A program made the position numbers and the translations under genes. From the NCBI GenBank assembly GCA_014695295.1, contig JACJNY010000008.1, positions 1 to 37,265 of the forward strand: DNA of 37,265 nucleotides, read 5' to 3'. The notes under the pieces were generated by a model. It saw only the letters and a program-made list of their open reading frames with translations, was not told where the DNA came from and did no database searches. This DNA comes from Microcoleus sp. FACHB-61. Its GTDB lineage: Bacteria; Cyanobacteriota; Cyanobacteriia; Cyanobacteriales; Microcoleaceae. Shown here one piece after another: positions 1 through 7,990 of the stretch (its first letter is position 1; each line of letters begins with the position of its first letter).

Positions 1-123
1 TTCTGGGGTCATATCTACTCGGTTTATCGTATTGTCTCTGATTTCTATTCTCTCATCAATTTGCTGGTAATTTTCCTCAGCATTTATACTTACTGCAAAA
101 CTGGGATGCTCCCTTCTTGACAT
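1..123 (-). CDS. 5' end of an unrecognised protein (runs off the left edge)
   Basis: Reading the minus strand from an ATG at 123 gives 41 uninterrupted codons to the window edge (starts MSRREHPSFAVS, ends NRVDMTPE). The peptide is polar and rich in Glu, Asn and Arg, without a signal peptide or membrane segment. I do not recognise the family. The start is supported only by the open frame. The seven 11-bp repeats at 131-207 lie directly upstream of this start, so they sit in its promoter or leader region. The neighbourhood is decayed, so this gene could also be a remnant. Confidence 0.45.
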   Translation of the reverse strand, partial: MSRREHPSFAVSINAEENYQQIDERIEIRDNTINRVDMTPE

Positions 124-130
124 TTATATC

Positions 131-207
131 CTTGTTTACCACTTGTTTACCACTTGTTTACCACTTGTTTACCACTTGTTTACCACTTGTTTACCACTTG
201 TTTACCA
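131..207. repeat. Seven perfect tandem copies of an 11-bp unit
   Basis: The unit CTTGTTTACCA is repeated seven times without a mismatch (77 bp). On the minus strand it reads TGGTAAACAAG. The period is close to one turn of B-DNA, so each copy presents the same face of the helix. It ends 8 bp upstream of the ATG at 123. It could be an iterated protein-binding site or a slippage-prone satellite; the sequence cannot decide. There are no spacers, so it is not a CRISPR array. Confidence 0.9.
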
Positions 208-450
208 TAAGTATGAGCGTATTTAATAATTTTCCCCGAAGGACATCTTAAACAAGTGATACTCATATATACTCAGGAGTATTGATATTATTTTATTAGT
301 TTAACATGATAATGCACCACTACCAACTATCTCACTCTTTACTGCATTACGGCATCATTTCGCAACAATTTGTAACGCATCAGCCGTAGAACCCAGTACC
401 CTACACCGTCCACACAAACCAATCCCGGCGTGGCTGAATTGGGGTAGGGT
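208..450. other. Intergenic, no gene recognised
   Basis: AT-rich sequence between the 11-bp repeat array and the end of the IS1-type remnant. It contains a short inverted motif around 262-280 (ACTCATATATACTCAGGAGT). I see no convincing coding frame. Part of it may be the terminal region of the decayed IS1-type element. Confidence 0.4.
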
Positions 451-911
451 TTAGCAATCGCGTGCGGTGAGTAATGCTCGAACGAAATAATTAATTGAAT
501 AGGGAAGGGGAACATCATTAAACGTGAGATAATGAATAAGTAGTTTAATTGAAGATATGAGCATTTGTTCGGCTGCCTGAATAACAAAAAGTCTTTCGTT
601 TTAAGCGAGCCAGATAGTGTCTAAATCTTGTGTTTTCACCTTCAACCGCAAACCATGTAAGTTTGGCACATAATTTGGTTTCTCTCTGGAATAAACATTG
701 CATAAACTTTCGGGCCATCCGTCACATAAAAATAGCATCCCCATCTACTAACTACATCCCACAAAGGTTCAAACGTTTTAGGACGCTCGGTCTCCTAATA
801 CCCATCCTAGAATACCTGGTCTAAAGTAATTTACTGCTGTCCACACCCAGATTGTTTTTTTATCCTAGAAAGATTTGTAGCTCATCTAGTTCTCCTACTT
901 CTGGAATTGTC
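451..911 (-). pseudogene. IS1-family transposase remnant with several frameshifts
   Basis: Translating the minus strand in shifting frames gives blocks typical of IS1-type transposases in order: IPEVGELDELQIFLG (about 911-867), TIWVWTAVNYFRPGILGWVL (about 858-800), TFEPLWDVVSRWGCYFYVTD (about 780-720), KVYAMFIPERNQIM, VEGENTRFRHYLARLKRKT (about 645-590), then SSIKLLIHYLTFNDVPLP and a TAA at 451. Moving between blocks needs at least four frame changes, so no active enzyme is made. The N-terminal DNA-binding half is absent. The 5' end of the fragment runs into the truncated gene at 882-1061, which points to an old insertion followed by decay. Confidence 0.8.
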
Positions 912-1061
912 TCTGGATCGTAAGCGGATGATTATTAAAGTTCCCTCTTTCTCACCATCCCCGGTTGTTTCCCAATTTCCCGACAAGCCAGAAATCGCAA
1001 ACAGTTCCTCTGTAGCAGCAACTGCATCTTGTCCTTCGACGCTGATTTGAATATCTGCCAT
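882..1061 (-). pseudogene. Small unknown gene truncated by the IS1-type remnant
   Basis: From an ATG at 1061 the minus strand encodes 59 residues. About the first 46 (MADIQISVEGQDAVAATEEL onward, through ISGLSGNWETTGDGEKEGTL) look like a genuine soluble alpha/beta peptide. The last residues (DNSRSRRTR) are produced by reading out of frame through the IS1-type transposase sequence, so the natural C-terminus is lost. The N-terminus resembles small cyanobacterial proteins often found beside caspase-like or signalling genes, but this is a memory-based impression and no function is assigned. Confidence 0.55.
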
Positions 1062-1138
1062 TACTTTTTATTGCCACTCTACGCCATCTAATTATATCTC
1101 AGCAATTTATATGCGGGCGATCGCCCTTAAACCTCCCT

Positions 1139-1341
1139 CTACCATCCGATCAATCCCCTCTCCTCCAACAAAACATCCGCCCCAGCAGCTTAAGTTTCGG
1201 ACAGCGGGGGAACTGATACGGCGATATAATCTATTCTAAAGTCCTTGGCGGGGCGATCGTAAACCCCATTTAATAACGCTTGTAAATCTACAATTGGTTC
1301 AGCATCACCTGCACGCAAAGGCAACGGAGAAGATTGTGAAA
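1139..1341 (-). pseudogene. C-terminal fragment of a DUF4058-family protein
   Basis: The minus strand reads SPLPLRAGDAEPIVDLQALL, then NGVYDRPAKDFRIDYIAVSV, then PPLSET, a stop (TAA), AAGADVLLEERGLIGW and a final TAG at 1139-1141. This matches the C-terminal end of DUF4058 proteins as I know them (a conserved PLRAGD.EPIVDLQ stretch followed by PPL). The N-terminal two thirds are missing and one nonsense codon interrupts the rest. No start codon or ribosome site remains. It is a relic in the same decayed patch as the IS1-type remnant. Confidence 0.6.
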
Positions 1342-1377
1342 ATTAAATGCACAACCGCTTATCATTTGTATTAATTG

Positions 1378-1463
1378 TGGAACGGGCGTCTCGCCCGTTA
1401 AGTGAATCGTGGAAGGGAGAGACGCCCATTAAGTGAATCGTGGAACGGGCGTCTCGCCCGTTC
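1378..1463. repeat. Three tandem copies of an AACGGGC/GCCCGTT palindrome unit
   Basis: Copies begin at 1378, 1410 and 1441. The first and third contain the perfect hairpin AACGGGC-GTCTC-GCCCGTT (1381-1399 and 1444-1462). The middle copy is degenerate (GAAGGGAGAGACGCCCATT). The units are joined by AAGTGAATCG. The array lies just beyond the thrS stop codon, so on the minus strand it may act as a transcription terminator or RNA-stabilising stem. The same palindrome with another loop sits in frame inside trpE at 11035-11053. Confidence 0.85.
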
Positions 1464-1485
1464 TAAAATCTGCGGTTAAAATGAC

Positions 1486-3315
1486 CTAAAAATCGCCGTA
1501 ACTACTAATAGCCGCCTGCAACCTCCCAATCACTTCATCAACCGAAATCGCCCCCAACTCCCCAGAAGCCCGAGTCCGAATATTCAAACTATTCGCCTCA
1601 ACTTCCTTGGCACCCACAACACCCATCACCGGAATTTTATCCTTCTCAGCATTGCGAATCAACTTGCCCAAACGCTCGCTATTCTCATCAGCTTCAGCGC
1701 GCATTCCGAGCATTTTCATCTTCGCCGCCACTTCCTTCGCAAACGGCAAAAACTCCGCGCTGACAGGCAACAACCGCACCTGAATCGGCGCCAACCACAG
1801 CGGAAAATCGCCCGCATACTGCTCGATCAAAATCCCGATCAAACGTTCCAAAGAACCGAAAGGAGCGCGGTGAATCATCACCGGACGCTTGCGAGTGCCG
1901 TCTTCAGCGACATATTCCAAATCAAAACGTTCTGGCAAATTGTAATCTACCTGAACAGTTCCTAATTGCCATTCTCTATCCAAGACATCTTGGAAAATGA
2001 AATCGAGTTTCGGCCCGTAAAAAGCCGCTTCCCCAATTCCCTCAAAATAATTCATTCCCAAAGTTTCCACCGCGCGGCGGATTGCACCTTGAGCTTTTTC
2101 CCAAGCTTCATCGGAACCGATGTATTTCTCTAAATTGTTTGGATCGCGGAAACTCAAACGCGCCTTAAAGTTTTTCAGTTGCAGACTCTTGAAGACTGAC
2201 AGAATCAAATCCACCACATTCAAGAATTCCTGATCCAACTGTTCCGGCGTGACAAATAAGTGGGAATCATCCACCGTAAAGCCGCGCACCCGCGTTAAAC
2301 CGCCCAATTCTCCCGATTGTTCGTAGCGGTAAACTGTGCCGAATTCCGCCAACCGCATCGGCAATTCTCGATAGGAACGCAATTCGCTTTTGTAAATTTG
2401 AATGTGAAAAGGGCAATTCATGGGTTTCATCACAAAACCCTGTTCGTTTGCTGCCGCTTCCTCATCCTCCGCCATCAGCGGAAACATATCTTCTTTGTAT
2501 TTCTGCCAGTGACCGGAGATTTTGAACAAATCGACTCTGGCAATGTGGGGAGTCACAACTTGCAAATAGCCGCGCTTGATTTGTTCTTGTTTCAAGTAAT
2601 CTTCTAAAATACTTCTCAAAACAGTGCCTTTTGGCGTCCACATCGGCAAACCCGGCCCAACTGCATCGGCAAAGATAAACAAGCCTAATTCTTTGCCTAA
2701 TTTGCGGTGATCGCGCCTTAATGCTTCTTCTTTGCGGTGTTTGTATGCTGCTAATTGTTCGGGGGTTTCCCAAGCAGTGCCGTAAATGCGCTGTAACTGA
2801 GCTTTGGTTTCGTCGCCGCGCCAGTACGCGCCTGCTAGGCTTTCTAGCTCGATCGCCTTTGGATTCAACTCACTGGTATTTTCTAAGTGAGGCCCGGCGC
2901 ACAAATCCCACCATTCCTCGCCCACATGGTAAAGAGTAATTGGTTCGATCAAACCTTCTAAAATTTCTAATTTGTAAGGTTCGTTAATCTCCTTAATTCT
3001 GCGTTCCGCTTCCTCGCGGGTGACTTCTTCGCGAATTACAGGCAATTTACGGTTGATGATTTTGATCATCTCTTTTTTAATGGCTTTTAAATCCTGTTCC
3101 GTAAAAGGTTCGGGAGTGTCAAAGTCATAATAGAAACCGTTTTCAATCCAAGGACCGATCGTTACTTGCGCCTTGGGAAATAACTTCTGCACCGCCATCG
3201 CCATAACGTGGGAGGTGGTGTGGCGAATTTTTTTTAGTGGCTCCGACTCACTCGTGCGGGGCAACTCAATCTTAACGGACTCTTCTGGAGGGGACATGGA
3301 TTCTGAGCTAGACAT
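1486..3315 (-). CDS. thrS: Threonyl-tRNA synthetase
   Basis: Cytoplasmic class II enzyme that charges tRNA-Thr. The N-terminal ubiquitin-like TGS domain of the long bacterial enzyme is absent: after a polar leader of about 30 residues the protein enters the editing domain (HTTSHVMAM, the HxxxH motif near residue 32). The catalytic core follows with MNCPFH carrying a zinc-binding Cys, the motif-2 region (MRLAEFGTVYRYE), and motif 3 (MIHRAPFGSLERLIGILIEQ). A C-terminal anticodon-binding domain closes it. The open frame reaches a TTG at 3330, but the ATG at 3315 is the more likely start, giving 609 residues; neither has a strong Shine-Dalgarno. It is transcribed alone, divergent from the DUF2605 gene. 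Synthetases without TGS are common in cyanobacteria. Confidence 0.95.
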   Translation of the reverse strand: MSSSESMSPPEESVKIELPRTSESEPLKKIRHTTSHVMAMAVQKLFPKAQVTIGPWIENGFYYDFDTPEPFTEQDLKAIKKEMIKIINRKLPVIREEVTREEAERRIKEINEPYKLEILEGLIEPITLYHVGEEWWDLCAGPHLENTSELNPKAIELESLAGAYWRGDETKAQLQRIYGTAWETPEQLAAYKHRKEEALRRDHRKLGKELGLFIFADAVGPGLPMWTPKGTVLRSILEDYLKQEQIKRGYLQVVTPHIARVDLFKISGHWQKYKEDMFPLMAEDEEAAANEQGFVMKPMNCPFHIQIYKSELRSYRELPMRLAEFGTVYRYEQSGELGGLTRVRGFTVDDSHLFVTPEQLDQEFLNVVDLILSVFKSLQLKNFKARLSFRDPNNLEKYIGSDEAWEKAQGAIRRAVETLGMNYFEGIGEAAFYGPKLDFIFQDVLDREWQLGTVQVDYNLPERFDLEYVAEDGTRKRPVMIHRAPFGSLERLIGILIEQYAGDFPLWLAPIQVRLLPVSAEFLPFAKEVAAKMKMLGMRAEADENSERLGKLIRNAEKDKIPVMGVVGAKEVEANSLNIRTRASGELGAISVDEVIGRLQAAISSYGDF

Positions 3316-3330
3316 CGGCTGAATTAGCAA

Positions 3331-3726
3331 TTAATTTAGTGGCAGTTGCTTCTATATTACTCAGATTGGGACAGCAAGCGCCGACTTCCGGCTGGGGGAC
3401 ACTCCGGGAAATTACAGCAACAGCCCGTCAGGGTTGCGACGTTTAGTCGGGGACGCACTCCGACTCTCAGAAACCGGGTTTTTTACTATTTTGGTGGAGT
3501 GTAACGAAGTATTGCCGGAAAAAACCCGGTTTCTAACCACCCGTGAGATCGCTAACTAATTTGGCAGATTTTTGGGGTTTGGACTCAAAAATGGCTGCTG
3601 ACACAGTTAAATTTATTCACACCCACCTGCTAATTTTTCTTAAATCCTTGAATTATTGTTAAAAATATGTTAAATTTTGTAAAGCTCGTTTAAGACTATA
3701 ATAGATAAATAACCCAATTTTGATCC
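3331..3726. other. Divergent intergenic region between thrS and the DUF2605 gene
   Basis: About 400 bp with no gene. It holds the inverted-repeat element at 3469-3534 and an AT-rich stretch (about 3600-3720) that probably carries the promoter of the DUF2605 gene. The thrS promoter should lie at the left end. Confidence 0.6.
3469..3534. repeat. Interspersed inverted repeat, AGAAACCGGGTTTTTT type (copy 1)
   Basis: Perfect 16-bp arms, AGAAACCGGGTTTTTT at 3469-3484 and its complement at 3519-3534, separated by 34 bp. Related copies occur at 7409-7475 and 33163-33226 with different internal sequence. The structure is that of a small non-autonomous palindromic element. With the A/T ends it could also act as a terminator on either strand. 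Confidence 0.85.
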
Positions 3727-4056
3727 ATGTTTAATTCCAACTTGCCCGAATCCGAATTGCTCAAAGCGTTACTGGAACCGCTGTTAGAGGATTTCAATTA
3801 CTGGTTCGACCGATCGGCAAAGCTCTTAGAAACTGAAGAAATTCCCTTTCTCAGCGACGAAGATCAATCTGACTTGCTGGCGCGAGTCAAACAGGCTCAG
3901 CAAGAAGTAGGCGCGGCTAAAGCTCTATTTCAAGCAACCGGAGGCCAAGTTGGGATTGAAACCGCAGCACTGATGCCGTGGCACACACTGCTCGCCGAAT
4001 CCTGGCAAGTATCGGTGCGCTTTCGCTCATTGCAGTTAGCTCGCCCTGGAAAATAA
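3727..4056 (+). CDS. DUF2605-family cyanobacterial protein
   Basis: A 109-residue acidic, helical protein with no signal peptide or membrane segment. It begins MFNSNLPESELLKALLEPLL and contains DFNYWFDRSAKLL and a QQEVGAAKALFQATGGQVGI segment that I recognise from the DUF2605 family, restricted as far as I know to cyanobacteria. Function is unknown. The ATG at 3727 is the first in frame; the upstream sequence is AT-rich with a weak ribosome site. The next gene is a DUF2973 protein 158 bp downstream on the same strand, and these two families are commonly adjacent, which suggests a shared role. An overlapping +1-frame ORF at 3978-4178 is judged spurious. Confidence 0.8.
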   Translation: MFNSNLPESELLKALLEPLLEDFNYWFDRSAKLLETEEIPFLSDEDQSDLLARVKQAQQEVGAAKALFQATGGQVGIETAALMPWHTLLAESWQVSVRFRSLQLARPGK

Positions 4057-4214
4057 AGAAGCGAGTTCAAGTTAAACTTGCAGTCAAATCCCAAACCTTG
4101 GGAAATGTGGCTGTTGACTTGACAACCTCAAACATATTTCCAGTTAATAAGTTATTACTTGCTGAAACACCTTTGTAAATTGCTGTGTGGCTGTTTAGCC
4201 CGGAGGAGAAAATA

Positions 4215-4526
4215 ATGTTGCACCTGCTTTATATTTTAGCTTTTACCGTTCTTGCCTTTCTGGCAGTCGGTAACTTAATCCGCAGTCTAGTCACCGTAGG
4301 TATGGAGTCCCAGCGCCCTCAACAATTCATGGCAAATAATCGCCACGCATCCCATCCTCGCTCTCAATCTGTACCGCATCCAGAACTTTTAGACGAACAG
4401 GGAAACATTGTCAATGAGCCGCTGTTAGTGATGCGTTCGCTGACTGTCCAAGACGCCCGCGAACAATTAGATGCTCTCTACAAATCATCTCCGGGTGGCA
4501 AGGACGAAGGGGGCGAACTAGCCTGA
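4215..4526 (+). CDS. DUF2973-family small membrane-anchored protein
   Basis: 103 residues from the ATG at 4215. The frame is open upstream to 4185, but a clear Shine-Dalgarno (GGAGGAG, 4202-4208) sits just before 4215 and fixes that start. Residues about 1-22 (MLHLLYILAFTVLAFLAVGN) form one hydrophobic segment, so the protein is probably membrane anchored with a soluble tail. The tail contains HPELLDEQGNIVNEPLLVMR and TVQDAREQLDALY, features I associate with DUF2973 of cyanobacteria. Function unknown. It follows the DUF2605 gene and may share its transcript. Confidence 0.8.
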   Translation: MLHLLYILAFTVLAFLAVGNLIRSLVTVGMESQRPQQFMANNRHASHPRSQSVPHPELLDEQGNIVNEPLLVMRSLTVQDAREQLDALYKSSPGGKDEGGELA

Positions 4527-4578
4527 TACAACCACAACCGCAGCATTTATACTCAGGCGCGATGCCTCAAAAAAATAT

Positions 4579-4748
4579 AGGACTTACACGCTAGGTGTCC
4601 GAAACCCTTTTTCTTCATAGATTTTGGTGAAAATCGTTTCCGCTGGCATCGGAATAATAATTTTCCTAGTGGAGTGCGAGCTTAAGAGTTCGCGAGGATG
4701 CTCGCACGCTGGTATCCTTCCCATCTAACCAGATTGGATATAAGTCCT
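4579..4748. repeat. Possible small MITE with AGGACTTA ends
   Basis: AGGACTTA at 4579-4586 and its complement TAAGTCCT at 4741-4748 bracket about 170 bp of non-coding DNA. Inside is a further inverted pair, GTGCGAGC near 4675 and GCTCGCAC near 4700. The same AGGACTTACGCA-like motif reappears at 33143-33153 beside another palindromic element, so it is likely an interspersed repeat. Eight-base ends are short, hence moderate confidence. Confidence 0.45.
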
Positions 4749-4750
4749 CA

Positions 4751-4791
4751 AAATAATTGGCCGTTAGTTTTTAACTAACGGCCAATTATTT
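4751..4791. terminator. 19-bp perfect hairpin, probable terminator
   Basis: AAATAATTGGCCGTTAGTT (4751-4769) is followed by a 3-base loop and the exact complement (4773-4791), then TGTGATTTTT. The outer part of the stem is A/T and supplies a U-rich 3' side in both directions. It lies 225 bp past the DUF2973 stop and ahead of the histidine kinase gene, so it probably insulates the two. Confidence 0.65.
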
Positions 4792-5185
4792 GTGATTTTT
4801 GAAAGTTTAATTGCCGAGTAGCGAGATCGATCGCCAAAAACCGATACTGATGGCACTGATATCAAATAGCTCAAGAATAGTATAATGCAAGAGATCCGCA
4901 AGCGGTGCCTAACAAGTCTCAATGGTGGGAGTGCTAACGCCAGAATTCCAGCCTGAATAGATGAGTTAGCGTCAAAACCTAGACGTAAAAACAGGTGACT
5001 TTGGGATGATCTCAAGGTCTTGGAGGGATAGATCTGCTTAGATGCGTCTAAATGATATGGCTAGCATGATATGGCTTAAAGAGTCGTGTTATGAGGCATA
5101 AATGTATCAGATACTGAAAAAGGATCGCCCTAAACCTCCTATCGCTCCTGTTTTGTCATCGGCAAAAATGCACGTTTAAGGCTAG
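4792..5185. other. Upstream region of the histidine kinase gene
   Basis: About 390 bp without a credible gene; a minus-strand frame at 4764-5015 starts inside the hairpin and has no family character. The repeated TGATATGGCT near 5055 and 5068 is the only visible local repeat. The kinase promoter is presumably here. Confidence 0.45.
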
Positions 5186-7177
5186 ATGATCGTCCCTATT
5201 TCGCTACTGGCAGAACTTCTGCAAGCTTTGCCCCAACTGCGGGCACAAATTTATTTCAAATCTTCCATGATAGCCCTGTCTCACGCGATGGAAGACTTGG
5301 TTTTGGCGGGTTCCGACGAACCGCTTGTCATTGCCAGCTTTCAGCAAGAGCGCTTCTACCGCCAGGAAGCTCACCGCTACCAGCGAATTGCCTCACGCTC
5401 CTCTCAGGTATACGTGCTGGCAGCACCGGAAACAAACTTTAAAAATGCTTCAGATTGTCACGAAACTGTCGCGTTTGCACCCGAGGACGGATTAAGTCAA
5501 GAGTGGCACTTAGTGGTGCTCGGGCAACACTACTCAACTTGCCTGATTTGTCAAGAAAAAATTGTGCCGATCGAAAATCAGGACGAGCGCGGGCCGCTGT
5601 TGATGGATCAAGCTCGCAGATTTGAAGGAATTTGGACGTTCGACCGCGAGGTAAGCTCCAAAGCTGCCGCATTGTTGCTCGATAGAATTGTCAACTATCG
5701 CCCGGAATTGACCGAAAAGATCGATCGAGCCCGAACTACCTACAATCTAATCAAAACACCGAAAAAAACGAGGAAATCCGCCGCTTCCAAAACCGCAAAA
5801 CCCGACATAAGTGCGGGAAAAAACTCAAAAATTCCCAATCCAAAATTGAGCGACGCTTTTACCGAACGCTTAGTCACCTACTTGCAAGCAGGCCAGCACA
5901 AACTGCTCAAAGCATACGCCGCCATCGCCGCCCAGGAACGCAAAGAACGCCTAGTAAACTTAATTACAACGGCAATGCGGCAGTCTCTCAACCCGCAAGA
6001 AATCGTTGAAGTCGCAGTACAAGAACTGGGAACAGCCCTGTCAGCAAGTCGCTGTTTAATTTATCGCTGCAAGACCGCAGATATTGCCGTCAAAATCGAT
6101 CGCGAGTTTTTGCGTCCGGGTGCTACTTCTCTACTAAATCAGACTTGGCTTCTGCAGGAAAATCAAATATGGAGCGATGCGGTAGCGCGGCAAGAGCGAG
6201 TTTACATCCAAGATACAGCACAACACCCCCTGATTGTCAATACAAAATTCCTGAAGAAAACTGTAAAAAATTGGCAAATTGTCTCTTGGTTAATGGTGCC
6301 AGTGCTTTATCAGGGGCGGGTTTTGGGCATGGTGGAAATGCACCAGTGTCGATCGACTGTGGCTTGGGAAGAAGACGAAATTGCTTTAGTAGAGGCGATC
6401 GCCACCCAACTCGGAGCAGCCTTAATTCAAGCCGAAACCTACGCTCATTTAGAAGAACTAAACCAACAATTAGAAGCATTAGACCGCACTCGCAGCAATC
6501 TAATTGCCATCACCGGACACGAACTCCGCACTCCACTTTCTACGATTCAAGTGTGCCTAGAAAGTTTGAACTCGGAACCAGATATGCCTGCAGAGTTGCG
6601 ACAAATCATGTTAGAAACTGCCCTCGGTGATGCAGATCGAATGCGGAAACTGGTGCAGGATTTCTTAACTCTTTCTCACTTAGAAAGCGGGCGAGTCCAA
6701 TGGAATGTAGAATCGCTGACGCTGCAAGAATGCGTTGATTTAGCCCTCAGCAGCGTGCGATCGCGTGGCGGACTCGATCGACAGTTACCGGAAATTATCG
6801 CCGAAGTGTCCGCAGAATTGCCTTTAGTACAAGCAGACGGAGAGTGGTTGGTGGAGGTGCTCTCCAAACTGCTAGACAACGCTTGCAAATTCACCACACC
6901 TCAGGGAAGCGTGACAGTGCGAGCGAAATGCAACGGTTCTCGGATGGTGGAAGTGCTCGTAGCCGATACGGGGAGGGGAATAGAGGCGAACAGTTTAAAA
7001 GTAGTGTTCGATCGATTTTATCAAGAAGAAGGAGCTTTGCGCCGCAGCACGGGCGGTACCGGTTTGGGATTGGCAATTTGCAAACAGATTGTTGCCGGCT
7101 GGGGCGGTAAAATTTGGGTAGATTCCCCAGGAAAAGACCGAGGAAGTGAATTTCACTTTACTATTCCCACTGTTTAG
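5186..7177 (+). CDS. DICT-GAF sensor histidine kinase
   Basis: A 663-residue soluble two-component kinase. Residues about 1-185 match the cyanobacterial DICT sensory domain (FKSSMIALSHAMEDLV and a late CLICQEKIVP). A Lys/Ser-rich linker (about 190-220) leads to a GAF domain (about 255-415). A short coiled coil (YAHLEELNQQLEALDRTRSN) joins it to the HisKA domain, whose phospho-accepting His is residue 445 in ITGHELRTPLS. The ATPase domain has the N box (LLDNACKFT), G1 (DTGRGIE) and G2 (GTGLGLAICKQI). There is no transmembrane helix and no response regulator nearby, so its partner is elsewhere. The ligand is unknown. The ATG at 5186 follows a purine-poor leader; no better start exists. Confidence 0.9.
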   Translation: MIVPISLLAELLQALPQLRAQIYFKSSMIALSHAMEDLVLAGSDEPLVIASFQQERFYRQEAHRYQRIASRSSQVYVLAAPETNFKNASDCHETVAFAPEDGLSQEWHLVVLGQHYSTCLICQEKIVPIENQDERGPLLMDQARRFEGIWTFDREVSSKAAALLLDRIVNYRPELTEKIDRARTTYNLIKTPKKTRKSAASKTAKPDISAGKNSKIPNPKLSDAFTERLVTYLQAGQHKLLKAYAAIAAQERKERLVNLITTAMRQSLNPQEIVEVAVQELGTALSASRCLIYRCKTADIAVKIDREFLRPGATSLLNQTWLLQENQIWSDAVARQERVYIQDTAQHPLIVNTKFLKKTVKNWQIVSWLMVPVLYQGRVLGMVEMHQCRSTVAWEEDEIALVEAIATQLGAALIQAETYAHLEELNQQLEALDRTRSNLIAITGHELRTPLSTIQVCLESLNSEPDMPAELRQIMLETALGDADRMRKLVQDFLTLSHLESGRVQWNVESLTLQECVDLALSSVRSRGGLDRQLPEIIAEVSAELPLVQADGEWLVEVLSKLLDNACKFTTPQGSVTVRAKCNGSRMVEVLVADTGRGIEANSLKVVFDRFYQEEGALRRSTGGTGLGLAICKQIVAGWGGKIWVDSPGKDRGSEFHFTIPTV

Positions 7178-7408
7178 ACTCAATTGATAACTGTTAACTA
7201 ATCACTAATGAGTGATGATTGCAAACTACCCTTCGGTGTACCCTAAATCGGAATACCAATTGCCAACTCTGTTCCACATTCTGTAGGGTGCGCCGAAGCG
7301 CACATTACTTATTTGTAAACTATCGTTGTAGGGTGCACGCTGGGGACATTAGTTAGCTAAAAACTTTTTGGTAGGCGGTGGGCGGCGCAGATTAACAAGA
7401 CTTGCGCA

Positions 7409-7475
7409 AAAACTGGATTTTTTAAGGAAAATAGTTGGTTAAAGCCGTGAAACAAAGTTAAAAAACCGGGTTTCT
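7409..7475. repeat. Interspersed inverted repeat, AGAAACCGGG type (copy 2, degenerate)
   Basis: The right arm AAAAAACCGGGTTTCT is close to the arm at 3519-3534. The left arm (AAAACTGGATTTTTT) has diverged by several bases. Spacer length (about 36 bp) is like copy 1. It is an older member of the same family. Confidence 0.6.
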
Positions 7476-7791
7476 GAGCGCGCAAGTATCGATCGAATTA
7501 ATCGATCGATACAGGATAGCGCAGAAACGTTTTCACCGCAGAACCCGCCTGTGGCTACACCCCCTCTCACCATCAACCATCACCTTCTTAGATCTGCCTT
7601 ACAGGTGATGCGCTGGGAGCTGTTTTCAAATTTAGGATCAAAAGTATCAAAACAGATTCAGGACGCGCTTGCCGTTTTAAACCCGGTTTGGCGACAGAGT
7701 ACCTAGGGATGCTGCCCAAAATTAATACCAGTTTAAAAAAAGAATGCAACTGTAGGCAACCTGCAAACCCCGATAGTAATCACTCATGCCC

Positions 7792-7819
7792 AATCTAAAA
7801 TCTAAAATCTAAAATCTAA
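7792..7819. repeat. Heptameric short tandem repeat, (AATCTAA)4
   Basis: Four perfect copies of AATCTAA. Seven-base tandem repeats of this kind are a known trait of filamentous cyanobacteria. No gene start is adjacent, so no regulatory role is proposed. Confidence 0.9.
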
Positions 7820-7990
7820 AATGGTATAAGTCTCCCGTGCACAAGTCCTGAGATGGTAAAAGTCGATCGGATCTGTTGAGGCACTGCGGCGCCAGTGTTG
7901 ATTCGTGGAAAGTTGAGGATGCAAATGTTTCGCCCGGAAAAAGTTTTTTCCCAGAAGAATACTCAAACCTAGAGGGTAGGAAAATCGATT

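Larger units (their letters stand above)
7178..7990. other. Repeat-rich intergenic region
   Basis: About 810 bp with no convincing gene. It contains two TGTAGGGTGC(G) interspersed motifs (near 7282 and 7329), the inverted repeat at 7409-7475, a 27-nt palindrome at 7486-7512 (GTATCGATCGA-ATTAA-complement) and four heptamers at 7792-7819. A short plus-strand frame at 7876-8067 overlaps the start of the next gene and is judged spurious. Confidence 0.6.

Noticed and set aside
131..207. Tandem array considered as a CRISPR
   Set aside because: Units are 11 bp and directly joined, with no spacers and no cas genes in the window.
339..587. 82-codon minus-strand frame
   Set aside because: It crosses the IS1-type remnant in a frame that does not match the transposase over most of its length.
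630..824. 64-codon plus-strand frame
   Set aside because: Antisense to the IS1-type transposase blocks; no family character and no ribosome site.
3978..4178. 66-codon plus-strand frame overlapping the DUF2605 gene
   Set aside because: Starts inside the DUF2605 coding frame and has no recognisable sequence; a shadow continuing into intergenic DNA.
4764..5015. 83-codon minus-strand frame
   Set aside because: Begins in intergenic DNA and ends inside the 19-bp hairpin; no homology pattern and no coding bias.
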